Both the position numbers and the translations under genes were made by a program. Positions 1-6,789 of a stretch of 33,535 nt of DNA are shown here, one piece after another (the first letter of the stretch is position 1; each line of letters begins with the position of its first letter). The DNA is from Anaerolineales bacterium (GTDB lineage Bacteria > Chloroflexota > Anaerolineae > Anaerolineales > UBA11858): contig JADHTJ010000036.1 of assembly GCA_016785015.1 (NCBI GenBank), positions 1 to 33,535 on the forward strand, given 5' to 3'. The notes under the pieces are model-generated. The model was not told the DNA's origin. It searched no databases and was given only the letters and a program-made list of their open reading frames with translations.

Positions 1-139
1 GATGGTCATGCCTGGTGACGATGTGAACATGGTAGTAGAATTGATAGTGCCGGTAGCCTTGGAGCAGGGACAGAACTTCGCCATTCGCGAAGGCGGCCTG
101 ACCGTTGGCGCTGGTGTTGTCACCAAAATCATTGAGTAG
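1..139 (+). CDS. tuf: Elongation factor Tu, C-terminal end (partial)
   Basis: This is the last 45 codons of EF-Tu, the GTPase that brings aminoacyl-tRNA to the ribosome. The reading frame begins at base 2 and stops at TAG 137-139. The end of domain 3 is recognisable: [13 protein letters not shown], then [17 protein letters not shown] and IIE, nearly the family consensus. The N-terminal GTPase domain lies outside the window. It sits 7 bp upstream of rpmG, the usual tuf-rpmG-tRNA-Trp-secE-nusG order. Identification is secure; whether this is tufA or tufB of a pair cannot be told. Confidence 0.95.
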   Translation, partial: MVMPGDDVNMVVELIVPVALEQGQNFAIREGGLTVGAGVVTKIIE

Positions 140-146
140 GTAAATA

Positions 147-314
147 ATGGCTGGTAAGAAAGGTATCCGTCACGTTGTGACTATGTCTTGCACCGAGTGC
201 AAAGAAAGAAATTACCTGACGGAGAAAAATCGCCGTAATGACTCCGGTAGGCTGGAGTTGAATAAATTCTGTAGGCGATGTCGTAAGCATACATTGCATC
301 GCGAGGTTAGGTAG
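147..314 (+). CDS. rpmG: 50S ribosomal protein L33 (bL33)
   Basis: A 55-residue basic protein, [13 protein letters not shown] at the start, with two CxxC zinc-ribbon knuckles (C-T-E-C near residue 15 and C-R-R-C near residue 43). That identifies the zinc-binding (C+) form of L33, a component of the large ribosomal subunit. Length and the ending HTLHREVR fit the family. The start is ATG 147, 7 bp after the tuf stop; the ribosome-binding site is weak (GAGTAGG over the tuf stop), which suggests translational coupling. Paralogous L33 copies without cysteines exist in many genomes; none is visible here. Confidence 0.95.
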   Translation: MAGKKGIRHVVTMSCTECKERNYLTEKNRRNDSGRLELNKFCRRCRKHTLHREVR

Positions 315-315
315 T

Positions 316-395
316 AGTCTGTTAGTCAAATAGTCTTATCGTCAGATAGTCAGTTTATAACTAAGCGACTTTTTGACTAATGACTATCAGACCAA
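316..395 (+). repeat. TAGTC-rich intergenic palindromic repeat, copy 1
   Basis: The gap between rpmG and tRNA-Trp is filled by a low-complexity sequence built from TAGTC/GACTA words. The left part (GTCTGTTAGTCAAATAGTC) is an imperfect inverted copy of the right part (GACTAATGACTATCAGAC), so the RNA could fold into a long hairpin. A second member of the family lies at 23505-23575. No protein is encoded here. It may act as a spacer hairpin or be a small non-autonomous repeat. Confidence 0.6.
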
Positions 396-398
396 AGA

Positions 399-477
<79 letters not shown>

Positions 478-554
478 GAAATCACGCCGTCCTCCACCCT
501 GGTGAAGGGTTTTGGAGGCGGCGTTTTCGCCGAAAGAACGAAGTTGCCTAGGCA

Positions 555-600
555 GTGTTGACATTTCAGGAGAGAAATCACCAATTGTCAACACGGCCTA
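555..600 (+). repeat. GTGTTGA...TCAACACGGCCTA repeat, copy 1 (short form)
   Basis: Inverted arms GTGTTGACA (555-563) and TGTCAACAC (586-594) enclose about 22 bp, followed by the conserved tail GGCCTA. A longer relative at 23581-23672 has the same ends, the same GAGAGAAATC core and the same tail, with about 45 bp extra inside. It lies between tRNA-Trp and secE. The right arm plus downstream bases (TTGTCA 585-590, GATATT 608-613, 17 bp apart) could also serve as a weak promoter for secE; that is speculative. Confidence 0.6.
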
Positions 601-647
601 ATCCGCCGATATTCATTCATGGAGTGGTTTCGGAAAAGGAGATCTGA

Positions 648-857
648 GTGGCCAAGAAGAAATCAACTCGCGGGAACGCGATCACACGATTTTACCGAGA
701 GACTATTGGTGAATTGAAGAAAGTCACCTGGCCCACGCGCCAGGAAGCCATCAACCTGACCAAGATTGTGCTCTTTGTAATTGTTGGGATGAGCATATTT
801 CTTGGCGTATTGGATTATCTGTTTGCCCAACTGTTTAGGTTGATCTTAGGAATTTAG
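648..857 (+). CDS. secE: Preprotein translocase subunit SecE
   Basis: A 69-residue protein with a basic N-terminus, the SecE signature FYRETIGELKKVTWPTRQEA, then one membrane segment (about residues 40-62, IVLFVIVGMSIFLGVLDYLF). This is the short, single-TM bacterial SecE that clamps SecY in the Sec channel of the inner membrane. The start is GTG 648, chosen because AAGGAG (636-641) sits 6 bp upstream and the protein then begins MAKKKST. It lies 40 bp before nusG, the near-universal secE-nusG pair. Confidence 0.95.
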   Translation: MAKKKSTRGNAITRFYRETIGELKKVTWPTRQEAINLTKIVLFVIVGMSIFLGVLDYLFAQLFRLILGI

Positions 858-897
858 ATCGAAAATTGTTCCCGTTGACTTTAGCTGTTAGGAATAA

Positions 898-1785
898 GTG
901 GCTATGTTCGAACAAGATCAGGAAGAACAACTGATAGAAGAACCTGAAGAATCTGAAATCATTGTAGAAGATTCAGGTGATGCATCTTTAGATGCAGCTG
1001 CTGAAATCGAGGTTGAGACTGAGATTCCAGCAGAATTTGGTGATTCTGCTGATGTTGAGGATATCGATGATGTGCCTGTTGCTGAAGTAGTGGTCGATAC
1101 CGAAGAAATAGCTGGCACCGAGGAAGTTTCCGAAATGGATGCGCCAGCCGATACTGAAACGGTAGTTATTACTGAGGCTGTTGACGATACTGATGCGAAA
1201 GCTGAAGTAGATGAGCAGGTATCAGATAAAATCTCTGCTAGCGATACCTATGCAGAGATCGATGATAACAACTGGTATGTTGTACATTGCTACTCTGGCT
1301 ATGAAAACAAAGTCCATCACAACCTGATGCAGCGCATCGAGTCCATGGGCATGCAAAATATGATCTTTGATGTCGTTGTCCCCACTGAGGAAGAAATCGA
1401 AGTCAAAGATGGCAAGCGCCGCACTGTAGAACGCCGGGTTTTCCCTGGCTATATTTTGGTCAACATGCTTCTGACGGAAGAGTCTTGGTATGTGGTTCGC
1501 AACACCCCGGGCGTGACAGGCTTTGTTGGTATGGGTAATACTCCCATCCCCTTGCGCCCTGAAGAAGTTGCCCACATCGTGAAACGTATGGAAGCTGACG
1601 CACCACGTATTAAGGTTACCTTCCGCTTAGAAGAGCGCGTCCGAATTATCGAAGGTCCCTTCAAAGATTTCCATGGCACAGTGTCAGAACTGGATATGGA
1701 ACGCGCCAAAGTGCGAGTAATGGTGAATTTCTTCGGCCGGGAAACCCCGGTTGAATTGGATTTCTTACAAGTAGAAAAAATGTAA
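898..1785 (+). CDS. nusG: Transcription termination/antitermination protein NusG with long acidic N-terminal extension
   Basis: NusG binds RNA polymerase and controls pausing, Rho termination and transcription-translation coupling. The conserved protein begins only at about residue 123 (NNWYVVHCYSGYENKV, NGN domain, with FPGYILV) and ends in a KOW domain (about residues 242-295, EGPFKDFHGTV). Before it lie some 120 residues rich in Glu, Asp, Ala and Val, predicted disordered, making the protein 295 residues against about 180 for typical NusG. The start is GTG 898 or ATG 904: AGGA at 890-893 is 4 bp from the first and 10 bp from the second. The extension is in frame without a stop, so it appears real. 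Confidence 0.93.
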   Translation: MAMFEQDQEEQLIEEPEESEIIVEDSGDASLDAAAEIEVETEIPAEFGDSADVEDIDDVPVAEVVVDTEEIAGTEEVSEMDAPADTETVVITEAVDDTDAKAEVDEQVSDKISASDTYAEIDDNNWYVVHCYSGYENKVHHNLMQRIESMGMQNMIFDVVVPTEEEIEVKDGKRRTVERRVFPGYILVNMLLTEESWYVVRNTPGVTGFVGMGNTPIPLRPEEVAHIVKRMEADAPRIKVTFRLEERVRIIEGPFKDFHGTVSELDMERAKVRVMVNFFGRETPVELDFLQVEKM

Positions 1786-1801
1786 CTACATGTTACAAAA
1801 A

Positions 1802-1864
1802 CCTCGTGGGAGGATGTAAACATCCGCCAAGCGAATGACAGTAATATTCGCCAACCACCAAGGA
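1802..1864 (+). promoter_or_regulatory. Structured leader upstream of rplK (three-way junction)
   Basis: The leader begins CTCGTGGGAGGA. GTGG (1806-1809) can pair with CCAC (1855-1858), closing two hairpins: GGATG/CATCC (1812-1816/1821-1825) and GCGAAT/ATTCGC (1831-1836/1846-1851). The Shine-Dalgarno AAGGAG follows at the 3' edge, so folding could control access to it. An equivalent leader precedes rplA (2298-2361). The likely ligand is a ribosomal protein, L1 being the classic regulator of the rplK-rplA operon, but that is inference. Confidence 0.6.
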
Positions 1865-1870
1865 GAAAAA

Positions 1871-2296
1871 ATGGCAAAGAAACTAAAAGCAATTGTAAAA
1901 CTTCAAATTGAAGCCGGGAAAGCCAACCCCGCACCCCCTATTGGGCCTGCGTTGGCTGCCCATGGCATAAATCTTATGCAGTTCTGCAAAGAGTATAACG
2001 CTCGTACCCAGAGCCGCATGGGCGACATTATTCCGGCTGAGATCAGCATCTTTTCTGATGGATCTTTCAAGTTCATCTTGAAAAGCCCACCCGCATCGGC
2101 CTTGCTCAAGAAAGCTGCCGGAGTTGAAAAGGGCTCTGCTGAGCCCAACCGAGAAAAGGTTGCCACAGTTACCCGCAACCAACTGCGTGAGATCGCTGAG
2201 ATCAAAATGAAAGATTTGAATGCCATCGATGTCGAAGGCGCCATGCGCCAGATCGAGGGCACAGCCCGCAATATGGGTTTCATAATAGAAAACTAA
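1871..2296 (+). CDS. rplK: 50S ribosomal protein L11
   Basis: A 141-residue protein, the standard length for L11, which builds the GTPase-associated centre with 23S rRNA and the L10/L12 stalk. The N-terminal domain shows [20 protein letters not shown] with the conserved proline-rich loop. The C-terminal RNA-binding domain shows [14 protein letters not shown] and ends with [12 protein letters not shown]. The start ATG 1871 follows AAGGAG closely and gives [12 protein letters not shown]; an upstream in-frame start at 1835 would add non-conserved residues translated from the leader and is rejected. It lies 71 bp before rplA. Confidence 0.97.
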   Translation: MAKKLKAIVKLQIEAGKANPAPPIGPALAAHGINLMQFCKEYNARTQSRMGDIIPAEISIFSDGSFKFILKSPPASALLKKAAGVEKGSAEPNREKVATVTRNQLREIAEIKMKDLNAIDVEGAMRQIEGTARNMGFIIEN

Positions 2297-2297
2297 C

Positions 2298-2361
2298 TCT
2301 CGTGGGAGGACTAACCTGTCCGCCATGCGAATGACACTGGCATTCGCCCACCACCAAGGAG
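2298..2361 (+). promoter_or_regulatory. Structured leader upstream of rplA, twin of the rplK leader
   Basis: The leader repeats the CTCGTGGGAGGA start, the GCGAATGACA block and the CCACCAAGGAG end of the rplK leader. GTGG (2302-2305) pairs with CCAC (2348-2351), GGAC (2308-2311) with GTCC (2318-2321), and GCGAATG (2327-2333) with CATTCGC (2341-2347). The first hairpin differs in sequence from its rplK twin but keeps pairing, which is covariation supporting a real RNA fold. It lies entirely between the rplK stop and the rplA start. Confidence 0.6.
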
Positions 2362-2367
2362 TAATTA

Positions 2368-3087
2368 ATGGCTAAGCACGGAAAGAAATTTACAGAAGCA
2401 TCTGAAAAAATCGATCGATATAAGAATTACGACCCCGAAGAGGCTATCTCGTTGGCCAAGGAATTGGCCTTTGCCAAATTCGATGAGACTGTTGAACTGC
2501 ATGTCCGCCTGGGTGTAGACCCTCGTCACGCTGATCAACAGGTTCGTGATGTGGTTGTTCTGCCGCATGGCCTGGGGAAATCTGTCCGGGTATTGGTTTT
2601 CGCCCAGGGAGAAGATGCCATGAAAGCGCGCGATGCTGGCGCGGACTACGTGGCTGATGATGACGAGATGATCCAAAAGATCCAGGATGGCTGGACCGAG
2701 TTCGATGTGGCCATCTCCACTCCGAGCATGATGGGCAAAGTTGGACGTTTGGGTCGGGTGCTTGGACCTCGCGGTTTGATGCCTAACCCTAAAGCTGGTA
2801 CTGTTGCCCAGGGTGATGATCTCGCCAACGCAATTGATGAGACCAAGGCTGGTCGCGTGGAGTTCCGCGTTGATAAAACCGCAAATCTCCATGTGCCTAT
2901 TGGCAAGATCTCTTTCGAAGGCGAGAAATTATTCGATAATTTGGCTGCACTGATAGGCGCCGTAAAGAAGGCTCGCCCTGCGGCTGCAAAAGGCGCTTAT
3001 ATTCGCCGCATTACCTTAAGCTCGACCATGGGCCCTGGCATCCGCATTGATATTGCCAAAGCCCGTGCAATGGAAGTCAATCAGTAG
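2368..3087 (+). CDS. rplA: 50S ribosomal protein L1
   Basis: A 239-residue protein of normal L1 length; L1 forms the mobile stalk near the ribosomal E site and in many bacteria represses its own operon by binding the mRNA leader. Visible family motifs are [36 protein letters not shown], the signature [21 protein letters not shown] in the middle, and [14 protein letters not shown] near the end. The start ATG 2368 follows AAGGAG with good spacing. It is preceded by the leader at 2298-2361, which may be its own target. Confidence 0.97.
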   Translation: MAKHGKKFTEASEKIDRYKNYDPEEAISLAKELAFAKFDETVELHVRLGVDPRHADQQVRDVVVLPHGLGKSVRVLVFAQGEDAMKARDAGADYVADDDEMIQKIQDGWTEFDVAISTPSMMGKVGRLGRVLGPRGLMPNPKAGTVAQGDDLANAIDETKAGRVEFRVDKTANLHVPIGKISFEGEKLFDNLAALIGAVKKARPAAAKGAYIRRITLSSTMGPGIRIDIAKARAMEVNQ

Positions 3088-3093
3088 TATAAT
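3088..3093 (+). promoter_or_regulatory. Possible -10 box for the rplJL transcript
   Basis: A perfect TATAAT lies immediately after the rplA stop codon (TAG 3085-3087). No convincing -35 hexamer is visible 17 bp upstream within the end of rplA. A promoter here would produce a transcript beginning with the L10 leader. Weak evidence. Confidence 0.3.
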
Positions 3094-3109
3094 TTCGCTG
3101 TTCAAAAAC

Positions 3110-3257
3110 TCTTCGCCAGAGACAGCAGGTGCCTTGTCCTAAGTGTAATCGAAGGATCCAGGCTTAATTTCCTGCCGAGGTGAGGCTTGATGCCCAAAAT
3201 CGGGCAATTCCTGATGGAAAATTGAGTCTTTACCTCTTGGTGAGGTAAAGACTTTTT
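3110..3257 (+). promoter_or_regulatory. L10-type ribosomal protein leader with terminator hairpin (attenuator)
   Basis: The sequence around GAGACAGCAGGTGC (about 3120-3132) and CTTAATTTCCTGCCGAGGTGAGG (3163-3185) matches the known L10 leader pattern, with GCAGG (3124-3128) pairing CCTGC (3171-3175), followed by a TGCCC/GGGCA hairpin (3191-3195/3202-3206). A strong intrinsic terminator follows: AGTCTTTACCTC (3225-3236) pairs perfectly with GAGGTAAAGACT (3242-3253) and ends in a T-run (3253-3257). The L10-L12 complex binds such leaders to adjust its own synthesis. A terminator at the 3' end points to control by transcription attenuation, as described for Bacillus subtilis rplJL. Confidence 0.75.
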
Positions 3258-3335
3258 GTGTTATGGCGGCGCTCTGCGCACCCTCCGGGTGTCCAATCGT
3301 CATAACACCACTCCGGTTCAAAAGAACCGGCGGAG
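3258..3335 (+). other. Second structured element between the attenuator and rplJ
   Basis: GTGTTATG (3258-3265) pairs perfectly with CATAACAC (3301-3308). Inside are two tight hairpins, GCGC-TCT-GCGC (3269-3279) and CACCC-TCC-GGGTG (3279-3291), giving a three-way junction. Immediately after comes CCGGTTC-AAAA-GAACCGG (3313-3330). It is not part of the recognised L10 leader core and contains no gene. It could be an inserted palindromic repeat or an extra mRNA-stabilising or regulatory fold. Confidence 0.5.
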
Positions 3336-3378
3336 CAATGAAAAAATAGAAAACTCTCAAAGAAAGGAGGACGTTTCT

Positions 3379-3921
3379 TTGGCTATTTCAAAAGAACAAA
3401 AACAAGAACTCGTCAAACAGTACGGTGAATGGATCGAAGAGAGTAAGGCCGTCATTTTGACCAAATATATTGGTCTCTCTGTGCCCGATCTACAGCAGCT
3501 TCGCAGCGACATTCGTGAAGCGGGAGGTGAATTCCATATCGTCAAGAATACTCTGGCGAAACTTGCTGTAAAGAATGCTGGTTTGGAGATTGAAACTGAG
3601 CATTTCTTGGGTGATACGGCTTTCGGCTTTGCATTTGACGACGCGCCTGGGTTAGCGAAGGCGATTGTTGATTTTGCGGACGAGTCGGATTTCCTCGACA
3701 TCAAAGCTGGTTACCTTGGTGAAAACCTTGTCAGCTCCGATGAGATCATCGCGCTATCTAAGGTGCCGCCGTTGCCCGTTCTGCGAGCGCAATTGCTGAG
3801 TACAATACTTGCACCAGCAACCAAGCTGACGCGAATATTGGCCGAGCCAGGACGCCAGGTTGCTGGTGTACTCAAAGCCTATTCAGACGCGAAAGCGGAA
3901 GCAGCTCCTGAAGCTGCATAA
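3379..3921 (+). CDS. rplJ: 50S ribosomal protein L10
   Basis: A 180-residue L10, which anchors L7/L12 dimers on the ribosomal stalk. The start is the rare TTG at 3379, chosen because AAGGAGG (3364-3370) lies 8 bp upstream and the product then begins MAISKEQKQELV like other L10 proteins; longer upstream readings would translate the structured leader. Visible family features are KAVILTKYIGLSVPDLQQLR, then GGEFHIVKNTLAKLA, and the C-terminal helical L12-binding tail with an Ala/Glu-rich end. Expression is probably limited both by the upstream attenuator and by the TTG start. Confidence 0.95.
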   Translation: MAISKEQKQELVKQYGEWIEESKAVILTKYIGLSVPDLQQLRSDIREAGGEFHIVKNTLAKLAVKNAGLEIETEHFLGDTAFGFAFDDAPGLAKAIVDFADESDFLDIKAGYLGENLVSSDEIIALSKVPPLPVLRAQLLSTILAPATKLTRILAEPGRQVAGVLKAYSDAKAEAAPEAA

Positions 3922-3950
3922 ATAGCAATATCTAATCTAAAAACTAACAG

Positions 3951-3982
3951 AACGTTCAACGTTTTACGTTACACGTTCAACG
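3951..3982 (+). repeat. ACGTTCAACGTT-type short repeat, copy 1
   Basis: The rplJ-rplL gap contains two ACGTTCAACG units separated by TTTTACGTTACA, all made of palindromic AACGTT words. A similar stretch lies at 10573-10605 between the thiolase and an acetyltransferase gene. In both places the repeat lies just upstream of the next gene's ribosome-binding site. Confidence 0.5.
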
Positions 3983-4002
3983 AAAAATGAAGGAGCAATA
4001 AA

Positions 4003-4380
4003 ATGGCTGATCTAAAGAAAATTATGGAACAACTGGGCGAGCTTTCTGTACTCGAGGCTGCTGAGCTGGTTAAGATGTTGGAAGAAGAATGGGGTGTTTC
4101 TGCTGCTGCCCCTGTTGCAATGGCCGCTGCCCCCGGTGCTGCCGCTGCTGCAGAACCCGCAGAAGAGAAGACTGAGTTTGATGTCGTTCTCAAAGACGCT
4201 GGCGCCAAGAAAATTCAGGTCATCAAAGTTATCCGTCAGCTCACCAGCTTGGGCCTGGCAGACTCCAAAGAATTGGCTGAGACCGCCGGTTCCAAGATTA
4301 TGGAAGCTGTTAGCAAAGAAGCTGCTGAAGATGCCAAGGCGAAGATCGAAGAAGCCGGTGGCGTTGTCGAGCTTGCCTAA
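4003..4380 (+). CDS. rplL: 50S ribosomal protein L7/L12
   Basis: A 125-residue acidic protein of standard length that recruits translation GTPases to the ribosome. The N-terminal dimerisation domain ([21 protein letters not shown]), the Ala/Pro hinge (about residues 35-52) and the C-terminal factor-binding domain ([20 protein letters not shown], then [18 protein letters not shown]) are all present. The start ATG 4003 follows GAAGGAG. It is the last gene of the block: a strong terminator follows at 4410-4454 and rpoB does not come next. Confidence 0.97.
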   Translation: MADLKKIMEQLGELSVLEAAELVKMLEEEWGVSAAAPVAMAAAPGAAAAAEPAEEKTEFDVVLKDAGAKKIQVIKVIRQLTSLGLADSKELAETAGSKIMEAVSKEAAEDAKAKIEEAGGVVELA

Positions 4381-4409
4381 GTTATACATAAGATAGTAGG
4401 CTAAAAATG

Positions 4410-4454
4410 AAAGGGATGCGTAGTAGTGCGAAGCACTGCCGGCATCCCTTTTTT
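4410..4454 (+). terminator. Rho-independent terminator after rplL
   Basis: AAAGGGATGC (4410-4419) pairs perfectly with GCATCCCTTT (4442-4451); the loop holds a second small hairpin (AGTGC/GCACT). The 3' arm runs into six Ts (4449-4454). It lies 30 bp past the rplL stop and should end the ribosomal protein transcript. Confidence 0.9.
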
Positions 4455-4634
4455 GCATCAAAGAGCATCGCTCCCGGGCAGTAGGTCCACCTTTGTTGTG
4501 TGTGCTTGCGGAGTACTCACCTTTCTGTGTGCTACATGAACTTTAGTGTAGTCCGATGCGTCGTAATCGGACAAGCATGTGTATCTGCTCAAACCCTTGG
4601 ACAAAGGTAAGTCACCAGGAAAAGCCTGGCATAC
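4455..4634 (+). other. Non-coding gap between the rplL terminator and the two-component promoter
   Basis: No convincing gene is present. The only clear structure is a hairpin GTCCGAT (4551-4557)/ATCGGAC (4566-4572) with an 8-base loop and no T-run, so it is not a terminator. Two imperfect copies of CACCTTT-N-TGTGTGCT (around 4490 and 4520) are also present. The function is unknown. Confidence 0.4.
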
Positions 4635-4662
4635 TTTACTTTTGTATAGCCTGTGGTATAGT
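4635..4662 (+). promoter_or_regulatory. Candidate sigma70-type promoter for the two-component operon
   Basis: TTTACT (4635-4640) and TATAGT (4657-4662) are 16 bp apart, just upstream of the ribosome-binding site GGAGG (4674-4678) of the response regulator. The -10 match is good and the -35 moderate. Placement after the rplL terminator supports a separate transcript. Confidence 0.45.
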
Positions 4663-4683
4663 TTTTTATATTCGGAGGTTGTT

Positions 4684-5364
4684 ATGAGTGCTCGGATACT
4701 GATAATCGAAGATGATGAAGGAATTCTGACCTTTTTACGCCGCGGCCTGGCATACGAAGGCTATGAGGTCGATGTGGCTTCGGACGGGCGTTCAGGTCTT
4801 GATGTTGCCCGAGATAACCATCCCGATCTGGTGGTATTAGATCTCATGCTTCCTGGCATTGATGGCTTAGAGGTCTGTCGCCGACTGCGAGCAGGTGGAG
4901 ATGTGCCCATTTTGATTCTTACCGCCAAAGACGGTGTTACTGACCGTGTCGTTGGCCTGGATATGGGTGCAGATGACTATATGGTAAAACCCTTCGATCT
5001 CGATGAAGTACTAGCGCGTATTCGCGCACTTTTGCGCAGAACACAACCTACCAATCGTCCGAAAGTGTTCCAATTTGCTGATCTAACCTTGGATACAGGC
5101 ACTCGCCAGGCACAACGGGGTGACCGATTGATCACCCTGACAGCAAAAGAATATGAATTGCTAGAGTTGTTCTTGCGTCATCCTCGGCAGGTGCTTACCA
5201 GAGATGTGATCTATGATTCCGTATGGGGGTATGACTTTGGTGGAGAGAGCAATATCATCGAAGTGTACGTGCGCTATCTGCGGCAGAAACTCGAACACGG
5301 AGAAGAAGAACGCTTGCTCCATACAGTGCGCGGCGTGGGGTACGTGCTGCGTCAATCTTCTTAA
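4684..5364 (+). CDS. OmpR/PhoB-family response regulator
   Basis: A 226-residue DNA-binding response regulator. The receiver domain (residues 1-115) has the acidic pocket E9-D10-D11, phosphoacceptor D53 in VLDLMLPG, T80 and K102 in MVKPF, all intact. The C-terminal winged-helix domain (about residues 128-226) shows [23 protein letters not shown] and the recognition-helix end with VRYLRQKLE and VRGVGYVLR. The start ATG 4684 follows GGAGG by 5 bp; a longer upstream reading is rejected. Its stop overlaps the kinase start (TAATG), so the two are translationally coupled and surely partners. The target genes are unknown. Confidence 0.93.
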   Translation: MSARILIIEDDEGILTFLRRGLAYEGYEVDVASDGRSGLDVARDNHPDLVVLDLMLPGIDGLEVCRRLRAGGDVPILILTAKDGVTDRVVGLDMGADDYMVKPFDLDEVLARIRALLRRTQPTNRPKVFQFADLTLDTGTRQAQRGDRLITLTAKEYELLELFLRHPRQVLTRDVIYDSVWGYDFGGESNIIEVYVRYLRQKLEHGEEERLLHTVRGVGYVLRQSS

Positions 5365-6761
5365 TGTCTCTACGCGTTAGGCTGACCCTGCTTTACACCT
5401 CCCTTGTTGGGGGGATCCTATTACTATTTGGCATTGTTGTCTATCAGTTAGTTAGCATCAATCTGGTTGATCAGATTGACGACTTGTTAGCTCGCACTGC
5501 CAGCGATCTGGTCGATAGCATGCGGCTGAATGCTGTGGGGGAATTGGATATGGAGTTGGCCCCCGATTTAGAGCTGGCTACAAATGTCTACGTTCAACTT
5601 TGGGAACGCAATACTGGTTTGCGCTTCGCTTCTGCCAGCATCAGCCATTTGCGTGAACCCTTAGATCCTCTTGATCAACTCCCAGCAGAACCTGTATACC
5701 GTGCCACCAAAGTTGGCGAAACAGACCTGCGCGTCTTGAGCGTGCCGCTATCCCTGGGCAACCGCTTGGTTGGTACCTTACAGGTTGGTGCCAGTCTGGC
5801 AATCGTAGAAGCCACTCAGAGAACGCTGCTCACGGTGTTGGCGATTGGCACAGTGGCGTCCATGGGTCTGGCGGCGATGGCCGTTTCCCTGACCACATAT
5901 CAGGCACTGTCATCGCTGGAACGTGTCACGAATGTGGCTTTGCAAATCACGCGGGCTGATGATCTCTCTCGGCGCATCCCGTATCAAGGACCTCCCGAAG
6001 ATGAGATCGGACAGCTCATCCAAGCCTTTAACCAAACCCTTGGACGTTTAGAAAATCTCTTCAACGCGCAGCGTCGGTTTGTAGCTGATGTGGGCCATGA
6101 GCTGCGCACTCCCCTGACTGTGATCAAGGGTAATGTCAATCTGATGCGACGCCTGGGCTGTGGTGATGAAGAGTCCCTCGGAAGTATTGATAGCGAAGTA
6201 GACCGCCTCACGCGCATGATTGGCGATCTGCTCTTATTGGCGCGTGTCGAGTCTGGTAAGTTGCCGTTGGATACCCAGATTGTCGAGATGGACACCCTGG
6301 TTCTCGAAGTCCTTCAGCAAACCAGCGTACTGGCAGAGGATCGTCTGCAGGTACAGCTGGGTGAAATCGATCAGGTTTTGGTGTGTGGAGATCGTGACCG
6401 CCTGAAACAAGTTTTGTTGAATTTGGTCGAGAATGCCATCAAATACACACCCGAGGGCGGCGAGGTAGTGGTCGATCTGGGCAAGTCGGAAAACCAGGCG
6501 CGGATTGTTATTTCCGACACCGGTCCGGGAATTCCCGCCGAAGATTTACCCCATATTTTCGAGCGGTTCTATCGGGCAGAGAAATCACGCACCCGCACAA
6601 AGGATGGCAAAGGTTTTGGGCTGGGCTTATCGATTGCTTATTGGATTGTGCGCAACCATGACGGACAAATTGAAGTGCAGTCTGAAATTGGAGAGGGGAC
6701 TACTTTTTCTGTTTGGCTGCCCCTGGCTGAGGGGGAAGCTGATTGCCAACCCGAAGTCTAG
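5364..6761 (+). CDS. Membrane sensor histidine kinase
   Basis: A 465-residue kinase that would phosphorylate the preceding response regulator. TM1 is at about residues 9-31, followed by an extracytoplasmic sensor region of about 120 residues of unknown ligand. TM2 is at about 152-177, then a HAMP linker (about 178-235). The dimerisation/phosphoacceptor domain has H245 in FVADVGHELRTPL. The ATPase domain has the N box LLNLVENAIKYTPEGG (N357), G1 ISDTGPGIP, the F box IFERFYRAE and G2 GFGLGLSIA. All catalytic motifs are intact. It overlaps the regulator by one base and converges on the transglycosylase gene 28 bp away. Confidence 0.93.
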   Translation: MSLRVRLTLLYTSLVGGILLLFGIVVYQLVSINLVDQIDDLLARTASDLVDSMRLNAVGELDMELAPDLELATNVYVQLWERNTGLRFASASISHLREPLDPLDQLPAEPVYRATKVGETDLRVLSVPLSLGNRLVGTLQVGASLAIVEATQRTLLTVLAIGTVASMGLAAMAVSLTTYQALSSLERVTNVALQITRADDLSRRIPYQGPPEDEIGQLIQAFNQTLGRLENLFNAQRRFVADVGHELRTPLTVIKGNVNLMRRLGCGDEESLGSIDSEVDRLTRMIGDLLLLARVESGKLPLDTQIVEMDTLVLEVLQQTSVLAEDRLQVQLGEIDQVLVCGDRDRLKQVLLNLVENAIKYTPEGGEVVVDLGKSENQARIVISDTGPGIPAEDLPHIFERFYRAEKSRTRTKDGKGFGLGLSIAYWIVRNHDGQIEVQSEIGEGTTFSVWLPLAEGEADCQPEV

Positions 6762-6789
6762 TTCTGCATCTAAAGATACCCACCAAAAA

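Noticed and set aside
3256..3378. Upstream in-frame extension of rplJ
   Set aside because: It would translate the structured leader; a strong AAGGAGG and the family N-terminus support TTG 3379.
4094..4396. A 100-codon frame overlapping rplL in another frame
   Set aside because: It is a shadow of the Ala-rich rplL codons (GCT/GCC runs) and encodes a Leu/Pro-rich sequence with no family look.
4579..4683. Upstream in-frame extension of the response regulator
   Set aside because: The extension lacks a ribosome-binding site, crosses the promoter, and receiver domains start close to [11 protein letters not shown].
6762..6789. Terminator between the convergent kinase and transglycosylase genes
   Set aside because: The 28-bp gap has no stem or T-run; none could be supported.
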